Of a stretch of DNA of 64,000 nucleotides, positions 8,677 through 17,521 are shown piece after piece. A program made the translations under genes and the position numbers. Origin of the DNA: CBDAKK01 sp965196605 (GTDB lineage: Bacteria > Spirochaetota > Spirochaetia > WTKD01 > G963693115); contig CBDAKK010000008.1 of NCBI GenBank assembly GCA_965196605.1, positions 558,001 through 622,000 of the forward strand, in the 5' to 3' direction. The notes beneath the pieces are model-generated. The model did no database searches, was not told the DNA's origin, and saw nothing but the letters and a program-made list of their open reading frames with translations. Within the stretch, counting starts at the first letter, position 1; each line of letters opens with the position of its first letter.

Positions 8677-9705
8677 TTATTCTTTATTGCTTCTCTTATT
8701 TATCTCACTCATTCTGCCCAGCACATCGAGTCCTTGTTTATAAAGATAGTGGAGCAAGTCTATAAATACCCAGTTCTCAGCTATTTTGTCTTTGTGTCTG
8801 CGGTAGACGTCCACAACGCGCATAGGTGCATGTACCTCACTCGCGGGCAGTCCTAAAAACCCGCCTACGTTTTTGTTGTTTAAGTTAGGCCAACCAAAAA
8901 AGGCGCAATACGCACCTTCGGCAATGCGCGCGACGTGTCCATTAAAAACTTTATCGCGCAAGTTTTGTCTAAACGGCAGTTGATGATGCTCTTGATATCG
9001 CTCTATGGTATATGATGAACCAATTCCAACGGGCCCATGCCATATCATGTCTTCATGCCACGTTTGTTCCAAAACCGACTTGGGGCATGTGTTGCTCTTA
9101 GACTTGTTCAAGGCATCCAAGTCACCAATCATGCGGTTAATAAGCGCTAAGGTAAGTGCGCCTTCGCGTTCATCTTGCACGCTTATAAGCAAGCCGTCAT
9201 GCGTGCGCGGCGCGCTTTTGTAGGCGCAAGGCGTACCAGTCATGGGAGGCAAGGGGTACACACCTGCTTGGTACATAAGGCTCAAAATGTCAATAAAAAG
9301 CGCCGTCTCTACAATGACCCCGTTCTCTACAGCGTGAAACTCCGCATAGGGTAAAAAAGCCATCTTCCCGTTTGAGGGTATGCCGAGCCAATTGTGGTCA
9401 AAGAGTCCTAAAAAATTCCCAATGCTCGCCACCCATGTGGTTTTACCACCATCGCAGTCATTTGCTCCTGCAAGGAATATGTCCTCACGCCTTTGCAAGG
9501 ACAAGAGCGCGCGCCGAAGCGGCAGCCAAAATGCATGCGCAACTTCCGCCGCTCCATGTTTTTCGTCAAAGGGATGCATGCCCCGCCAGTAATATGAAGT
9601 GCTTGTATAGCGTTCTAAAATCCTCAGCAGGTCTTCATCGCGCGCATCCTCTAAGGCTTGGTGGTACTCTCGCACCACACGCTTGTCTTGAGCAAAATTA
9701 TTCAT
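8677..9705 (-). CDS. Two-domain SnoaL/NTF2-like protein
   Basis: The 342-residue protein lines up with domains 3 and 4 of the 715-residue protein downstream. Shared landmarks are NFLGLFDHNWLGIP (against NFLGSFEHSWLGIP), the domain-end motif ETALFIDILSLMYQAG, the WHGPVGIGSS loop (against WYSPAGIGTT) and ENWVFIDLLHYLYKQG. No signal peptide is present, so it is cytoplasmic. It starts 9 bases after the symporter stop and ends 44 bases before the four-domain gene, so the three genes form one operon. No strong ribosome binding site is seen, which fits translational coupling. Function unknown beyond the fold. Confidence 0.8.
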   Translation of the reverse strand: MNNFAQDKRVVREYHQALEDARDEDLLRILERYTSTSYYWRGMHPFDEKHGAAEVAHAFWLPLRRALLSLQRREDIFLAGANDCDGGKTTWVASIGNFLGLFDHNWLGIPSNGKMAFLPYAEFHAVENGVIVETALFIDILSLMYQAGVYPLPPMTGTPCAYKSAPRTHDGLLISVQDEREGALTLALINRMIGDLDALNKSKSNTCPKSVLEQTWHEDMIWHGPVGIGSSYTIERYQEHHQLPFRQNLRDKVFNGHVARIAEGAYCAFFGWPNLNNKNVGGFLGLPASEVHAPMRVVDVYRRHKDKIAENWVFIDLLHYLYKQGLDVLGRMSEINKRSNKE

Positions 9706-9714
9706 TGCAGGTGT

Positions 9715-11322
9715 TTAGACAAGACTTTGGAACACAAGCAAGAACACAAAGGTGATAACAAAAAACGCTAGTAAGTAATAACTGTATTTTTCAAGCTTCC
9801 CGGGAACAACAAACCAACCATTATCTGTTTCGACTTTTCCCTGTTCCTTAAAAAGCAGCTGCTGCCCCTTAATGGAGTAGGGCGACCATGCCTGTTGCCT
9901 TCCATCCAGGGCAAGGCTCATGGGCAGTAAAACGGCAATGTTGACTGCAGCCCCAATTACGGCGTACCACGGCCACGCTATGCTTGTGTAGGTTGAAACG
10001 AGAATAAGCACCACCATGCCCGCGGCAACACCTACAAGTAGCCCTTTTTCTGTTGTGTGCTTTGAGAAAAAACCCAAGCCATACATGCTAAGTCGTGCCC
10101 CCACAAAGTACGAACCGACCTTACTTAATATTTCCAGAATAGAACCCGTAGACTTTGTGTACATGAGCGCAGGAATGATAATAAGCACTGCCCAAATAAT
10201 GGTAAAGTAGCGCGTGGCTTTTAAGTAGTGTTGGGGCGACTGCCCCTTTTTAAAGTAGCGCTCGTAAAAGTCGACTGTCGTACACGTTGCCAATGAATTA
10301 AACGCGGAGTCTAAACTCGACATGCTTGCTGCCATGACGGACGCCACAATGAGTCCCATAAGTCCGGGAATCTTCAATTCATCTATAAATTCAAGAATGA
10401 TGGTGTTTGCATTATCAAAGCTTTTTCCGCCGTAATAGCTGTAAAACAAGGTGCCCATGAGAATGAACAAAAAGTAAATAAAAAACGCAGCAAAGCCCAT
10501 GAGCAAAAAGGACTTTTTCGCATCACCGATGTTTTTTGCGGCAAGCGTGCGTTGCACCATCATTTGGTTAGCGCCGTACACCGTAGTGTGATAGAGCGAC
10601 ATTGCTATGACCCCCGCCCATATGGTAGTACTTTTAGTAAGATCAGCTGACCAGTCTATGGCGTTCATCTTGCCTGCGCTTTTTAACTCGCTCAGTGTTT
10701 CGCTTAATGGTATGGGCATTTTATGCATGAGTTGGTAAATTACAATAATGCCGCCGCCAAGCAACATGAGCGCTTGTAGCACATCCGTCCATATAACCGC
10801 GGTAATACCGCCCATCACCGTGTACAGCAAGGCAACAAGGGTTACAATGATGATGCAATAGACTACGGATATGCCGGTGATGTAGGCTATGACCAAGGCC
10901 GTGCCGTAGAGTATGGCCGCGGAAGACATTGCTTGACTTATGAAAAAGACAATGGACATGATGATTCTCGATGTAGGGCCAAATCGCTTTTCTTGGTACT
11001 CATAAATAGAGGCAACATCGCTATTAAAAAAGAAGGGAAGGAAAAACGACATGACAATTACCACGACAATGGGGTAGTTCATGTGTATTGCAATAACCGA
11101 CAGGACTGTAGAGTATGACCATGCGGGAGCACCCAAAAAAGTCATTGCGCTTACGTAAGTGGCAAGCACTGACAGCCCTATAGCCCACCATGGCGTGGTT
11201 TTTCTTCCTACGTAAAAATCGCTTGCAGTTTCTACTTTTTTACTCAACAGAGCACCAAGCACTAAGGTAAGCACCATGTACAACAGCAATACTGCAAAGT
11301 TAAATGAACCAAATTCTGCCAT
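9715..11322 (-). CDS. Sodium/solute symporter (SSF family)
   Basis: The 535-residue protein has about 13 membrane spans. It shows SSF features: DFYVGRKTTPWWAIGLSVLATYVSAMTFLGAPAWSY-type N-terminal helices (read in parts at residues 35-70), a helix with GGITAVIWTDVLQALMLLGG near residue 175, and VASVMAASMSSLDSAFNSLAT near residue 320, which contains the conserved serines of the sodium site. The family imports sugars, carboxylates, amino acids or nucleosides with sodium. It heads the operon with the two SnoaL-type proteins, so the imported compound may be their substrate. The specific solute cannot be read from sequence. Confidence 0.9.
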   Translation of the reverse strand: MAEFGSFNFAVLLLYMVLTLVLGALLSKKVETASDFYVGRKTTPWWAIGLSVLATYVSAMTFLGAPAWSYSTVLSVIAIHMNYPIVVVIVMSFFLPFFFNSDVASIYEYQEKRFGPTSRIIMSIVFFISQAMSSAAILYGTALVIAYITGISVVYCIIIVTLVALLYTVMGGITAVIWTDVLQALMLLGGGIIVIYQLMHKMPIPLSETLSELKSAGKMNAIDWSADLTKSTTIWAGVIAMSLYHTTVYGANQMMVQRTLAAKNIGDAKKSFLLMGFAAFFIYFLFILMGTLFYSYYGGKSFDNANTIILEFIDELKIPGLMGLIVASVMAASMSSLDSAFNSLATCTTVDFYERYFKKGQSPQHYLKATRYFTIIWAVLIIIPALMYTKSTGSILEILSKVGSYFVGARLSMYGLGFFSKHTTEKGLLVGVAAGMVVLILVSTYTSIAWPWYAVIGAAVNIAVLLPMSLALDGRQQAWSPYSIKGQQLLFKEQGKVETDNGWFVVPGKLEKYSYYLLAFFVITFVFLLVFQSLV

Positions 11323-11554
11323 AATTCCCCCTTAAATTTTTTTGTGTCTTTGTACGCTTTCAAGTTAAGAACTTTAATATTATTGTATCAAGAATGCTCG
11401 AAAGAAATATGATGTATGCAAGGTGGTTTATAAAAGCTATAACACAATTGAAGGGGTGTTATTTGTAAGTGAGTAGTAGTAAAAACCAATCATGCCGGAG
11501 AATTCTGTTTCGTTCGTAGAAATTTGTGTACAAGCCCATTATGATGTCATGTGG

Positions 11555-11560
11555 TATAAT
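11555..11560 (+). promoter_or_regulatory. -10 box close to the start of the 572-residue protein gene
   Basis: TATAAT sits 11 bases before the ATG at 11572, so the predicted leader is only about 4-5 nt, too short for a ribosome binding site. Confidence 0.45.
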
Positions 11561-11571
11561 TTGAACGTAGT

Positions 11572-13290
11572 ATGGAAGAACCACAGAAAAATTCAGGCGA
11601 TGCTTTACATTCTGCTCTTGCAGAAGTTGAGGCTGAAGGTGTAAAAGATTTTTCCGAGTACATGGAGGTTTCTCGGGACTTTGGTACTGTGTCTGAGGCG
11701 GAACAAAAAGAGCTTTCTAATACCGAGAAGGCACTGCAAAAAATACAAGAAGGAGAAAAAGAGTACTTACAGGAGTTTGAAAAATTTTATTCGGCTATAC
11801 CTTTGCACCCGCCTAAGTCACAAGAGACGTATGACTTGCTGATTAACCCCAGTGCTTTTTATAAAACACTTATGGATTGGGGAGGCGAAGCTGCCAACAA
11901 GTTGCATGGCAACATACAGATGTTTTTATCAAACACAGATTCAAAGACACAACAGGTTGCCCGGCAGAGAATTATAACCTCTTATTGGAATTTTTATGAA
12001 GCTGTCATAGAAAATATAACGGGAGCGATGCCCGATGCCCTGTTATTCATGATGCGGTATGGTATTCTCATTAGTTCTTTGGTTTCAAAAGAGGTCTTGA
12101 GTGTTATTGCAAACATTGATATAAAGGCAGCCAATGAAACGACGTTTTATTATGTAGATGAATGGCTGAGCGCGGTTTCGTCTGGGGTGCTTACGCCTAC
12201 CGTGCTTAATGAGCAAGGGCCGCAGAATGTGGGTGCAAACTTGGTTGCCATGAAGCAAAAAAAGGACAACATACAGAGGCAACAGGAACAAAAAATAAGC
12301 GCATGCCAAGGCCTAAACTCAGAGATGGGGCAGGTTTTTGACCAAGCAAAGGCTATATTAGACAAGCTTGAACATATGCGTAAGAATTCTGATTTTGATT
12401 TTGCTGCTCCCTACACCTCTACAGAGCTACAAGAGTTCAAAAATATTCACGAAGTATTAAGATCGATTGTCGGTAAGAACTCTCAATTAGAAGTAGAGTA
12501 TAATAGCGTTCTCTACAATAAAAAAAACTTGGATAGTTTAAGCGAAGAAGTTGCTGCATTGGAAGCAAAGGCGGATTCCTCTCAATCCAATGAACCGCAA
12601 ATACATAAGAGTTTGATTGTCGATGAGCTTACCGTTGTAAGGCAGATGTGTAAGCTTTGCGTTGGTGCTCGTGGAAATCATTTTCCCCTTTTGTATAAAA
12701 GCTATTTTAGTAGTCCCTTTAAGAACATGGGGTATAGAGAACAAGCCGTGCAAGTCTTTAAAGAAATAGAGTCGATTGATTTTACGCTGTTTCAGAGAAT
12801 TGTAAAAAGTAACGTCATGCGTAACGCACCCATTGTCTTGCTTGTGCCTTGTTATGGAAGCCGTGGTTTTTGCTGGGAGCCTTTTGAAAGAGGGCAGCGC
12901 AATACCAGTTCTTCAAAATTAGTTGTGCCAATGTATTCACGTGATTTATACACCGCGGTTGTCTATGCCGTAGGTGATTATCGCTGGCAAATAGCAAAAG
13001 AGCTAGCAGGACAATTTTGGATGAAAGAAGGACTTACGGGCTGGTACTTTCAATGGTTTGACTCAAATATCAAGAAGGGTGACATTAAGGAAAAATTCAT
13101 AGAAGACTACATATTGTGGATGAAATGGGAACAAAAAGGCGTGCAAAAACTTTCCAAAGAAGTAAGAGAGATATTTTGGCGTTTTATTCCCTTTACGAGA
13201 AAGGTTAAGAAAACCCTTGTTAAAATGGGCCCCGTATATCGCGAACTTAGTAAGAAAGAGCAGAATCGCGCTGTTTCGGAGATGATGTAA
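11572..13290 (+). CDS. Large coiled-coil-containing protein of unknown function
   Basis: The 572-residue protein has no signal peptide. Residues 1-80 are acidic and helical. Residues 215-340 are rich in K, E and Q with heptad-like spacing, so a coiled coil is likely. The C-terminal third is basic and aromatic (WEPFERGQRN, GWYFQWFDSN, ILWMKWEQKG) and looks globular. I do not recognise a family. A secreted-protein gene follows 24 bases later, so they are probably cotranscribed. The -10 box at 11555 predicts a very short leader. Confidence 0.65.
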   Translation: MEEPQKNSGDALHSALAEVEAEGVKDFSEYMEVSRDFGTVSEAEQKELSNTEKALQKIQEGEKEYLQEFEKFYSAIPLHPPKSQETYDLLINPSAFYKTLMDWGGEAANKLHGNIQMFLSNTDSKTQQVARQRIITSYWNFYEAVIENITGAMPDALLFMMRYGILISSLVSKEVLSVIANIDIKAANETTFYYVDEWLSAVSSGVLTPTVLNEQGPQNVGANLVAMKQKKDNIQRQQEQKISACQGLNSEMGQVFDQAKAILDKLEHMRKNSDFDFAAPYTSTELQEFKNIHEVLRSIVGKNSQLEVEYNSVLYNKKNLDSLSEEVAALEAKADSSQSNEPQIHKSLIVDELTVVRQMCKLCVGARGNHFPLLYKSYFSSPFKNMGYREQAVQVFKEIESIDFTLFQRIVKSNVMRNAPIVLLVPCYGSRGFCWEPFERGQRNTSSSKLVVPMYSRDLYTAVVYAVGDYRWQIAKELAGQFWMKEGLTGWYFQWFDSNIKKGDIKEKFIEDYILWMKWEQKGVQKLSKEVREIFWRFIPFTRKVKKTLVKMGPVYRELSKKEQNRAVSEMM

Positions 13291-13314
13291 ATTGCGCTTG
13301 CGATTGGAGGTATT

Positions 13315-14022
13315 ATGAAACGCTTATTATTTATACTTATTTTACTTGTTGTGACTTGGGCACTCTGCGCGCAGTCATCAAACACAAGTGAGCAAACCAA
13401 CAAAGGAAACTGGCTTTTGAGCCGTGTTTCTTCAGATAAACAAGCAATGAATGCGAGTATAGAAACTGCCATTCGTTCGGGGCTCATGCCGCAGGCAATG
13501 GAGCGCAATGAAGACGGTGTGTTTTTAATGCTTTCTCAAACAACTCCACCTGCGCGTTTTAGCAAGAGTTGGCAGCTTTTGCGTTACGCTTCTGAACGGA
13601 AGCTGATGGAAGAAATGCGCGCGCTTGCACAAGAGGACTGGACGCCAATAGCCATGGACGTACAAGATGATGGCGCATTTGTGCAATACGTAAAAAACGG
13701 ATTACGCATTACCAATGCGCGCATGATAAGAATTTCACAGAGCAGTGAAATTCAAGACACCGTGCAAGTCTATCGCGACTTAGGATTTTTCCCCGCTGCC
13801 CTAAGCACGTATAAGGACGAACTGTGGTTTTTGTTTGCACAGTATGAAAACATGGCAGTCGAGGACTTTGAAATTTCTATCAAAAGTGGCGATGCTGTAA
13901 GCATAGAAGACATTATTGAACAGGGGCTGGCAAGTGAAAAAACACAGTTTATTGATATGGCAATAACCGTGGATAATCAAGTCATCATAGCCTTTATAGA
14001 GCCAATTACGCAAAGTCAATAA
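13315..14022 (+). CDS. Secreted protein of unknown function
   Basis: This 235-residue protein starts with a signal peptide (MKRLLFILILLVVTWALCA-Q). The cysteine at residue 18 could make a weak lipobox (WALC), but cleavage at CAQ by ordinary signal peptidase is also possible. The mature part is acidic and mixed alpha/beta with short repeated words around AIRSGLMPQAM and EDGVFLMLSQ. GGAGGTATT gives a strong ribosome binding site. It follows the 572-residue protein gene by 24 bases. No family is recognised. Confidence 0.7.
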   Translation: MKRLLFILILLVVTWALCAQSSNTSEQTNKGNWLLSRVSSDKQAMNASIETAIRSGLMPQAMERNEDGVFLMLSQTTPPARFSKSWQLLRYASERKLMEEMRALAQEDWTPIAMDVQDDGAFVQYVKNGLRITNARMIRISQSSEIQDTVQVYRDLGFFPAALSTYKDELWFLFAQYENMAVEDFEISIKSGDAVSIEDIIEQGLASEKTQFIDMAITVDNQVIIAFIEPITQSQ

Positions 14023-14095
14023 TGCATAAGCGCGCAAGGCGTGTGGAAAAATTTAAGGTTTTAGGAAGTTTTGTTGCTCTCAAAAAGCGCTAGAA

Positions 14096-14524
14096 CTACC
14101 CCTTGAAGTCCATGTTATGCTTGTTGAAAAATTGCGGGAGGAGTTCTTCCATGCTCCACGTTTTGTACGCATTTCCCTTAAGGTTTGTGCATATGATGAT
14201 GGTGTGCTCACTAGCAAACTCTGCCGTAACTTGCCGACACGCGCCGCACATGCTCACAGGTTCTTGAGTGTCCGCTATAACTAGCAAGGTGTGTAACTGC
14301 CGCATGCCATGCGCCGCAGCGGTAAACAAAGCCACGCGCTCTGCACAGCAAGAGAGTCCGTACGAGGCATTTTCTATGTTAGCCCCCGAATACAGTGCGC
14401 CGCTCTCAGTACACAAGGCTGCGCCAACCTTAAAGTGAGAATACGGCACATAGGCCTTTTCGCGTACTTCGCGCGCTTGCTCCAGTAGCTTCTCGCGCAA
14501 CTTCTCGTTGTCTTCTTGCAGCAT
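14096..14524 (-). CDS. cdd: Cytidine deaminase
   Basis: The 142-residue enzyme deaminates cytidine and deoxycytidine to uridine compounds. Visible zinc-site motifs are the CAE of GLSCCAERVALF (catalytic glutamate) and CGACRQV, with VGAALCTESGALYSGANIENASYG upstream read as the usual substrate-binding segment. The ATG at 14524 lies one base after the deoC stop and has AAGGGGAAG upstream; a longer frame from 14554 would overlap deoC and is less likely. The residue before the second CxxC is Met rather than the common Pro. It is the last gene of the nucleoside operon, supplying uridine to the phosphorylase. Confidence 0.92.
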   Translation of the reverse strand: MLQEDNEKLREKLLEQAREVREKAYVPYSHFKVGAALCTESGALYSGANIENASYGLSCCAERVALFTAAAHGMRQLHTLLVIADTQEPVSMCGACRQVTAEFASEHTIIICTNLKGNAYKTWSMEELLPQFFNKHNMDFKG

Positions 14525-14525
14525 A

Positions 14526-15242
14526 TCAATACTTCCCCTTATTCTCATCTGCATTTTCAGCAGCGCGCATTTGCACTATGTCCACACCCGCGCTTGTACC
14601 AATTCTATCAGCGCCCGCTTCAATCATGGCACGGGCAGTCGCATAATTCCGTATGCCCCCCGCAGCCTTTACGCGCGCCTTTTTTCCAACTACACGCTTC
14701 ATAAGACGTACATGCTCTACCGTAGCCCCAGCGTCCCCAAAGCCCGTGGAGGTTTTTACAAACTCAGCGCCCGCGCTTATGCACATTTCGCACAGCCGCA
14801 CTATGTCCTCCTCTAAGAGGTAGCAGGTCTCAATAATAACCTTAAGCAGCGCATGCGTGTTTTTCACGGCATTGCTTGCTTTGCCAATTGCCTCACGCAC
14901 CGCGCGTATTTCCTGCAAGACGTAGTCGTAGTCTTGGGAAAAATACGCGCCCAATGAAACCACCATGTCTATTTCCGTAACACCCTGTGTTACTAAATGC
15001 TGCGCCTCACGCGCCTTGCATGCGCTACTCTCATTGCCAAGCGGAAAGCCCACAACTGAACAAACACGCGTTGCGCAGCCCTCAAGCTCATGCACACACA
15101 AGCTAGCCCACTGGCCGCTTACACACACACAAGCAAACTCATGCGTCCTCGCCTCTTTGCACAAGGCCACTATATCGCTGCGCTGCGCTGTGGCTTTGAG
15201 TACCGTTGCATCTATATATGACGCTATGTCTTTCTCCATCAT
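14526..15242 (-). CDS. deoC: Deoxyribose-phosphate aldolase
   Basis: This 238-residue enzyme splits 2-deoxyribose 5-phosphate into glyceraldehyde 3-phosphate and acetaldehyde. Class I signatures are present: the Schiff-base lysine in EFVKTSTGF, the second lysine in VKAAGGIRN, and GFPLGNE near residue 70. Two adjacent ATGs (15242 and 15239) follow GGAGGAG; a TTG at 15254 is inside that site and is rejected. It sits 14 bases after deoA and one base before cdd, completing the route from deoxynucleosides to central carbon. Confidence 0.93.
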   Translation of the reverse strand: MMEKDIASYIDATVLKATAQRSDIVALCKEARTHEFACVCVSGQWASLCVHELEGCATRVCSVVGFPLGNESSACKAREAQHLVTQGVTEIDMVVSLGAYFSQDYDYVLQEIRAVREAIGKASNAVKNTHALLKVIIETCYLLEEDIVRLCEMCISAGAEFVKTSTGFGDAGATVEHVRLMKRVVGKKARVKAAGGIRNYATARAMIEAGADRIGTSAGVDIVQMRAAENADENKGKY

Positions 15243-15256
15243 CAACTCCTCCAAAT

Positions 15257-16573
15257 TTATAACACTTCGTAAATAAGCGGCACAGAGGGTGCAGCATCTG
15301 AAGTAGTATACGCCGACTGTATAAGCGCACTCACTTCATCCCGCGTGTGCTCACTCATCCCGCGTGCATAATATATACGTGCAAGCGCCTCTCCTTTTTC
15401 CAGTTTCTCCCCGGGCTTTTTATGCAGCACTATTCCAACCGCGTGATCTATATCGTCGCTCTTTGTCTTTCTTCCCGCGCCCAGCATCATGGCAGCCGTA
15501 CCAATGCGCTGCGCATCAATGGCTTGCACCACCTGCGCGCCCCCGCTGTCCTCGTCATAAACAACCTCCATATGCTGCGGCTTACCCATATATGACTTCT
15601 CTTCAAGCTCTCGCGGGTCTGCTCCACAGCACACAATAAAGCGCTCTAACATCGTCAAGGCCTTACCCGTTTTTATAACACCCTCTACCAGCACCTTGCC
15701 CGCTTCATATTTTTTTACATCTCCCCGTGCAAGCAACGCCATGCCTGCAAGCGCGCAGGTGAGTTCGTACACATCACTCGGAGTTTCTTCCCCGCGCAGC
15801 ATGCTAACGGCCTCATGTACCTCTAGCGCATTCCCCACCGCGCTACCAAGCGGCTGTCCCATGTCCGAAAGTACGCAGCGCACGTCGCGCCCCGCGCCCT
15901 CTCCAATTTTTTTCATGGTCCTTGCCAAAGCGCTTGCGGACGCTACATCCTTCATAAACGCGCCTGAACCAACCTTCACATCAAGCACTATTGCATTAGA
16001 CGAGACAGCAAGCTTCTTACTCATAATAGACGAGGCGATGAGCGGAATGCTCTGCACGGTACCCGTAACATCGCGCAAGCTGTAGAGTTTTTTATCCAGC
16101 GGCACTATGCGCTCTGAATAACTCATGAGCGCCATGTTAGACTCCTTGAGCGTCCTTTCTATTGCACTGTCCTCCGAAGAAAAGTGGAAGTTCTGCAATG
16201 ACTCAAGCTTGTCCACCGTGCCGCCCGTGTGCCCAAGCCCGCGCCCGCTAATCTTGAGCACGGCAAAATCAAGTGCCGCGAGTATGGGAAGGAGCGTAAG
16301 GCTTATTTTATCACCCACGCCCCCAGTCGAATGTTTATCTATAACGTACTTGTCACTTGGCACGCTTATGGTCTGCCCTGAAGCACGCATGGCCTCGGTT
16401 AATGCAGAAAGCTCAGCATCATTCATGCCGTTAAAATACACCGCCATAAGCAGCGCGCTCATTTGATAGTCGGGAATATCACCCCTTTGATAGGCTTCGC
16501 ACATCTCGCCTATGGCCTCAGGCCTAAGCGCCTGAGCATTGCGTTTTTCCACAATGCAATCAACCATTCTCAT
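15257..16573 (-). CDS. deoA: Pyrimidine-nucleoside (thymidine) phosphorylase
   Basis: The 438-residue enzyme cleaves pyrimidine (deoxy)nucleosides with phosphate. The N-terminal MRMVDCIVEKRNAQAL, the phosphate-binding KHSTGGVGDK near residue 80, and ISGRGLGHTGGTVDKLE (family signature) are clear. The length is typical for Pdp/DeoA. AAAAGGAGCTCGGTAACGT precedes the ATG. It is 3 bases after the permease stop, so uptake and phosphorolysis are encoded together. I cannot separate the thymidine-specific from the broader pyrimidine type by eye. Confidence 0.93.
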   Translation of the reverse strand: MRMVDCIVEKRNAQALRPEAIGEMCEAYQRGDIPDYQMSALLMAVYFNGMNDAELSALTEAMRASGQTISVPSDKYVIDKHSTGGVGDKISLTLLPILAALDFAVLKISGRGLGHTGGTVDKLESLQNFHFSSEDSAIERTLKESNMALMSYSERIVPLDKKLYSLRDVTGTVQSIPLIASSIMSKKLAVSSNAIVLDVKVGSGAFMKDVASASALARTMKKIGEGAGRDVRCVLSDMGQPLGSAVGNALEVHEAVSMLRGEETPSDVYELTCALAGMALLARGDVKKYEAGKVLVEGVIKTGKALTMLERFIVCCGADPRELEEKSYMGKPQHMEVVYDEDSGGAQVVQAIDAQRIGTAAMMLGAGRKTKSDDIDHAVGIVLHKKPGEKLEKGEALARIYYARGMSEHTRDEVSALIQSAYTTSDAAPSVPLIYEVL

Positions 16574-16576
16574 ACG

Positions 16577-17521
16577 TTACCGAGCTCCTTTTTCATATGG
16601 TATGCCGAGTGCTTTAGGAACCACTGTTTTACGACTAAAACCAACAAGCGCAAGCACTGTCAAAACGTAGGGCAATGCCTTAAAGGCTTCGAGCGGGAGG
16701 AAGGCCAAAAACGCAATGTCGTTTGAATAAATGACAAGTATTTGCGAAAACCCAAAAAACAAGGAAGCAGCCATAACCCCCAGCGGCTTCCACTGCCCAA
16801 AAATGAGCGCGGCAAGGGCAATGAACCCCGTGCCATGTACGCTACTCACCGAATATTGTGTGTCTTGTGTCAGCACCATGATGCCGCCTGCAAGTCCCGC
16901 ACAAAGCCCCGAAATAATCACCCCCGCATAACGCATGTAGCTAACGTGTATACCCGCGCTGTCTACCGCTTGCGGGTGTTCACCTGTAGCGCGCAGGCGT
17001 AAGCCAAAGGTGGTTTTGCTAATAACAAACCACGCCACTACAATACACACAATCCCCAGATATACGGGAGCGTATATATTGGTGAAAAACATGTCCCCTA
17101 CAATGGGAATGTCTTGCAAGAGTGGAACAGACACCTTTGAAAAGCCGCGTTGAAAGGCCTGCGTGCGCTGCTGTCCAAAGAATATCTCACAAAAGTATAT
17201 GGTAGAACCAAGCGCAAAAAAGTTTAGCGCTGTTGCCGATATAATCTGATCTCCTTTCATGCTCACGCTTATGAATGCATGAATAGTAGCCACCGCCGCG
17301 CCTATAAGCGCTCCTACAAATATTGCGAGCCATGGTGCAAAAGCTGTAAGCGGCTCCAAGACCACGGTGATACTAGCTGCAACAAAGGCGCCAATCATCA
17401 TAAGCCCCTCAAGCGCTATGTTGGTAACACCACTGCGTTCAGAAAAAAGCCCACCCAATCCTGCTATGACTATGGGCAAGGAATACGTGAGCGTTTGACT
17501 CATCACTGCTGAAAGATTCAC
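16577..17521 (-). CDS. Nucleoside ABC transporter permease, second subunit (NupQ-like)
   Basis: The 314-residue membrane protein belongs to the BPD-transp-2 family (branched-chain/ribose/BmpA-linked permeases). The core LYLGIVCIVVAWFVISKT followed by TFGLRLRATGEHPQAVDSAGI is the characteristic EAA-like coupling segment. About 8-9 spans are predicted. It probably starts at GTG 17521 after GGAGG and overlaps the preceding permease stop by 4 bases. With the other permease it would form the channel of the nucleoside importer. Confidence 0.9.
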   Translation of the reverse strand: MNLSAVMSQTLTYSLPIVIAGLGGLFSERSGVTNIALEGLMMIGAFVAASITVVLEPLTAFAPWLAIFVGALIGAAVATIHAFISVSMKGDQIISATALNFFALGSTIYFCEIFFGQQRTQAFQRGFSKVSVPLLQDIPIVGDMFFTNIYAPVYLGIVCIVVAWFVISKTTFGLRLRATGEHPQAVDSAGIHVSYMRYAGVIISGLCAGLAGGIMVLTQDTQYSVSSVHGTGFIALAALIFGQWKPLGVMAASLFFGFSQILVIYSNDIAFLAFLPLEAFKALPYVLTVLALVGFSRKTVVPKALGIPYEKGAR

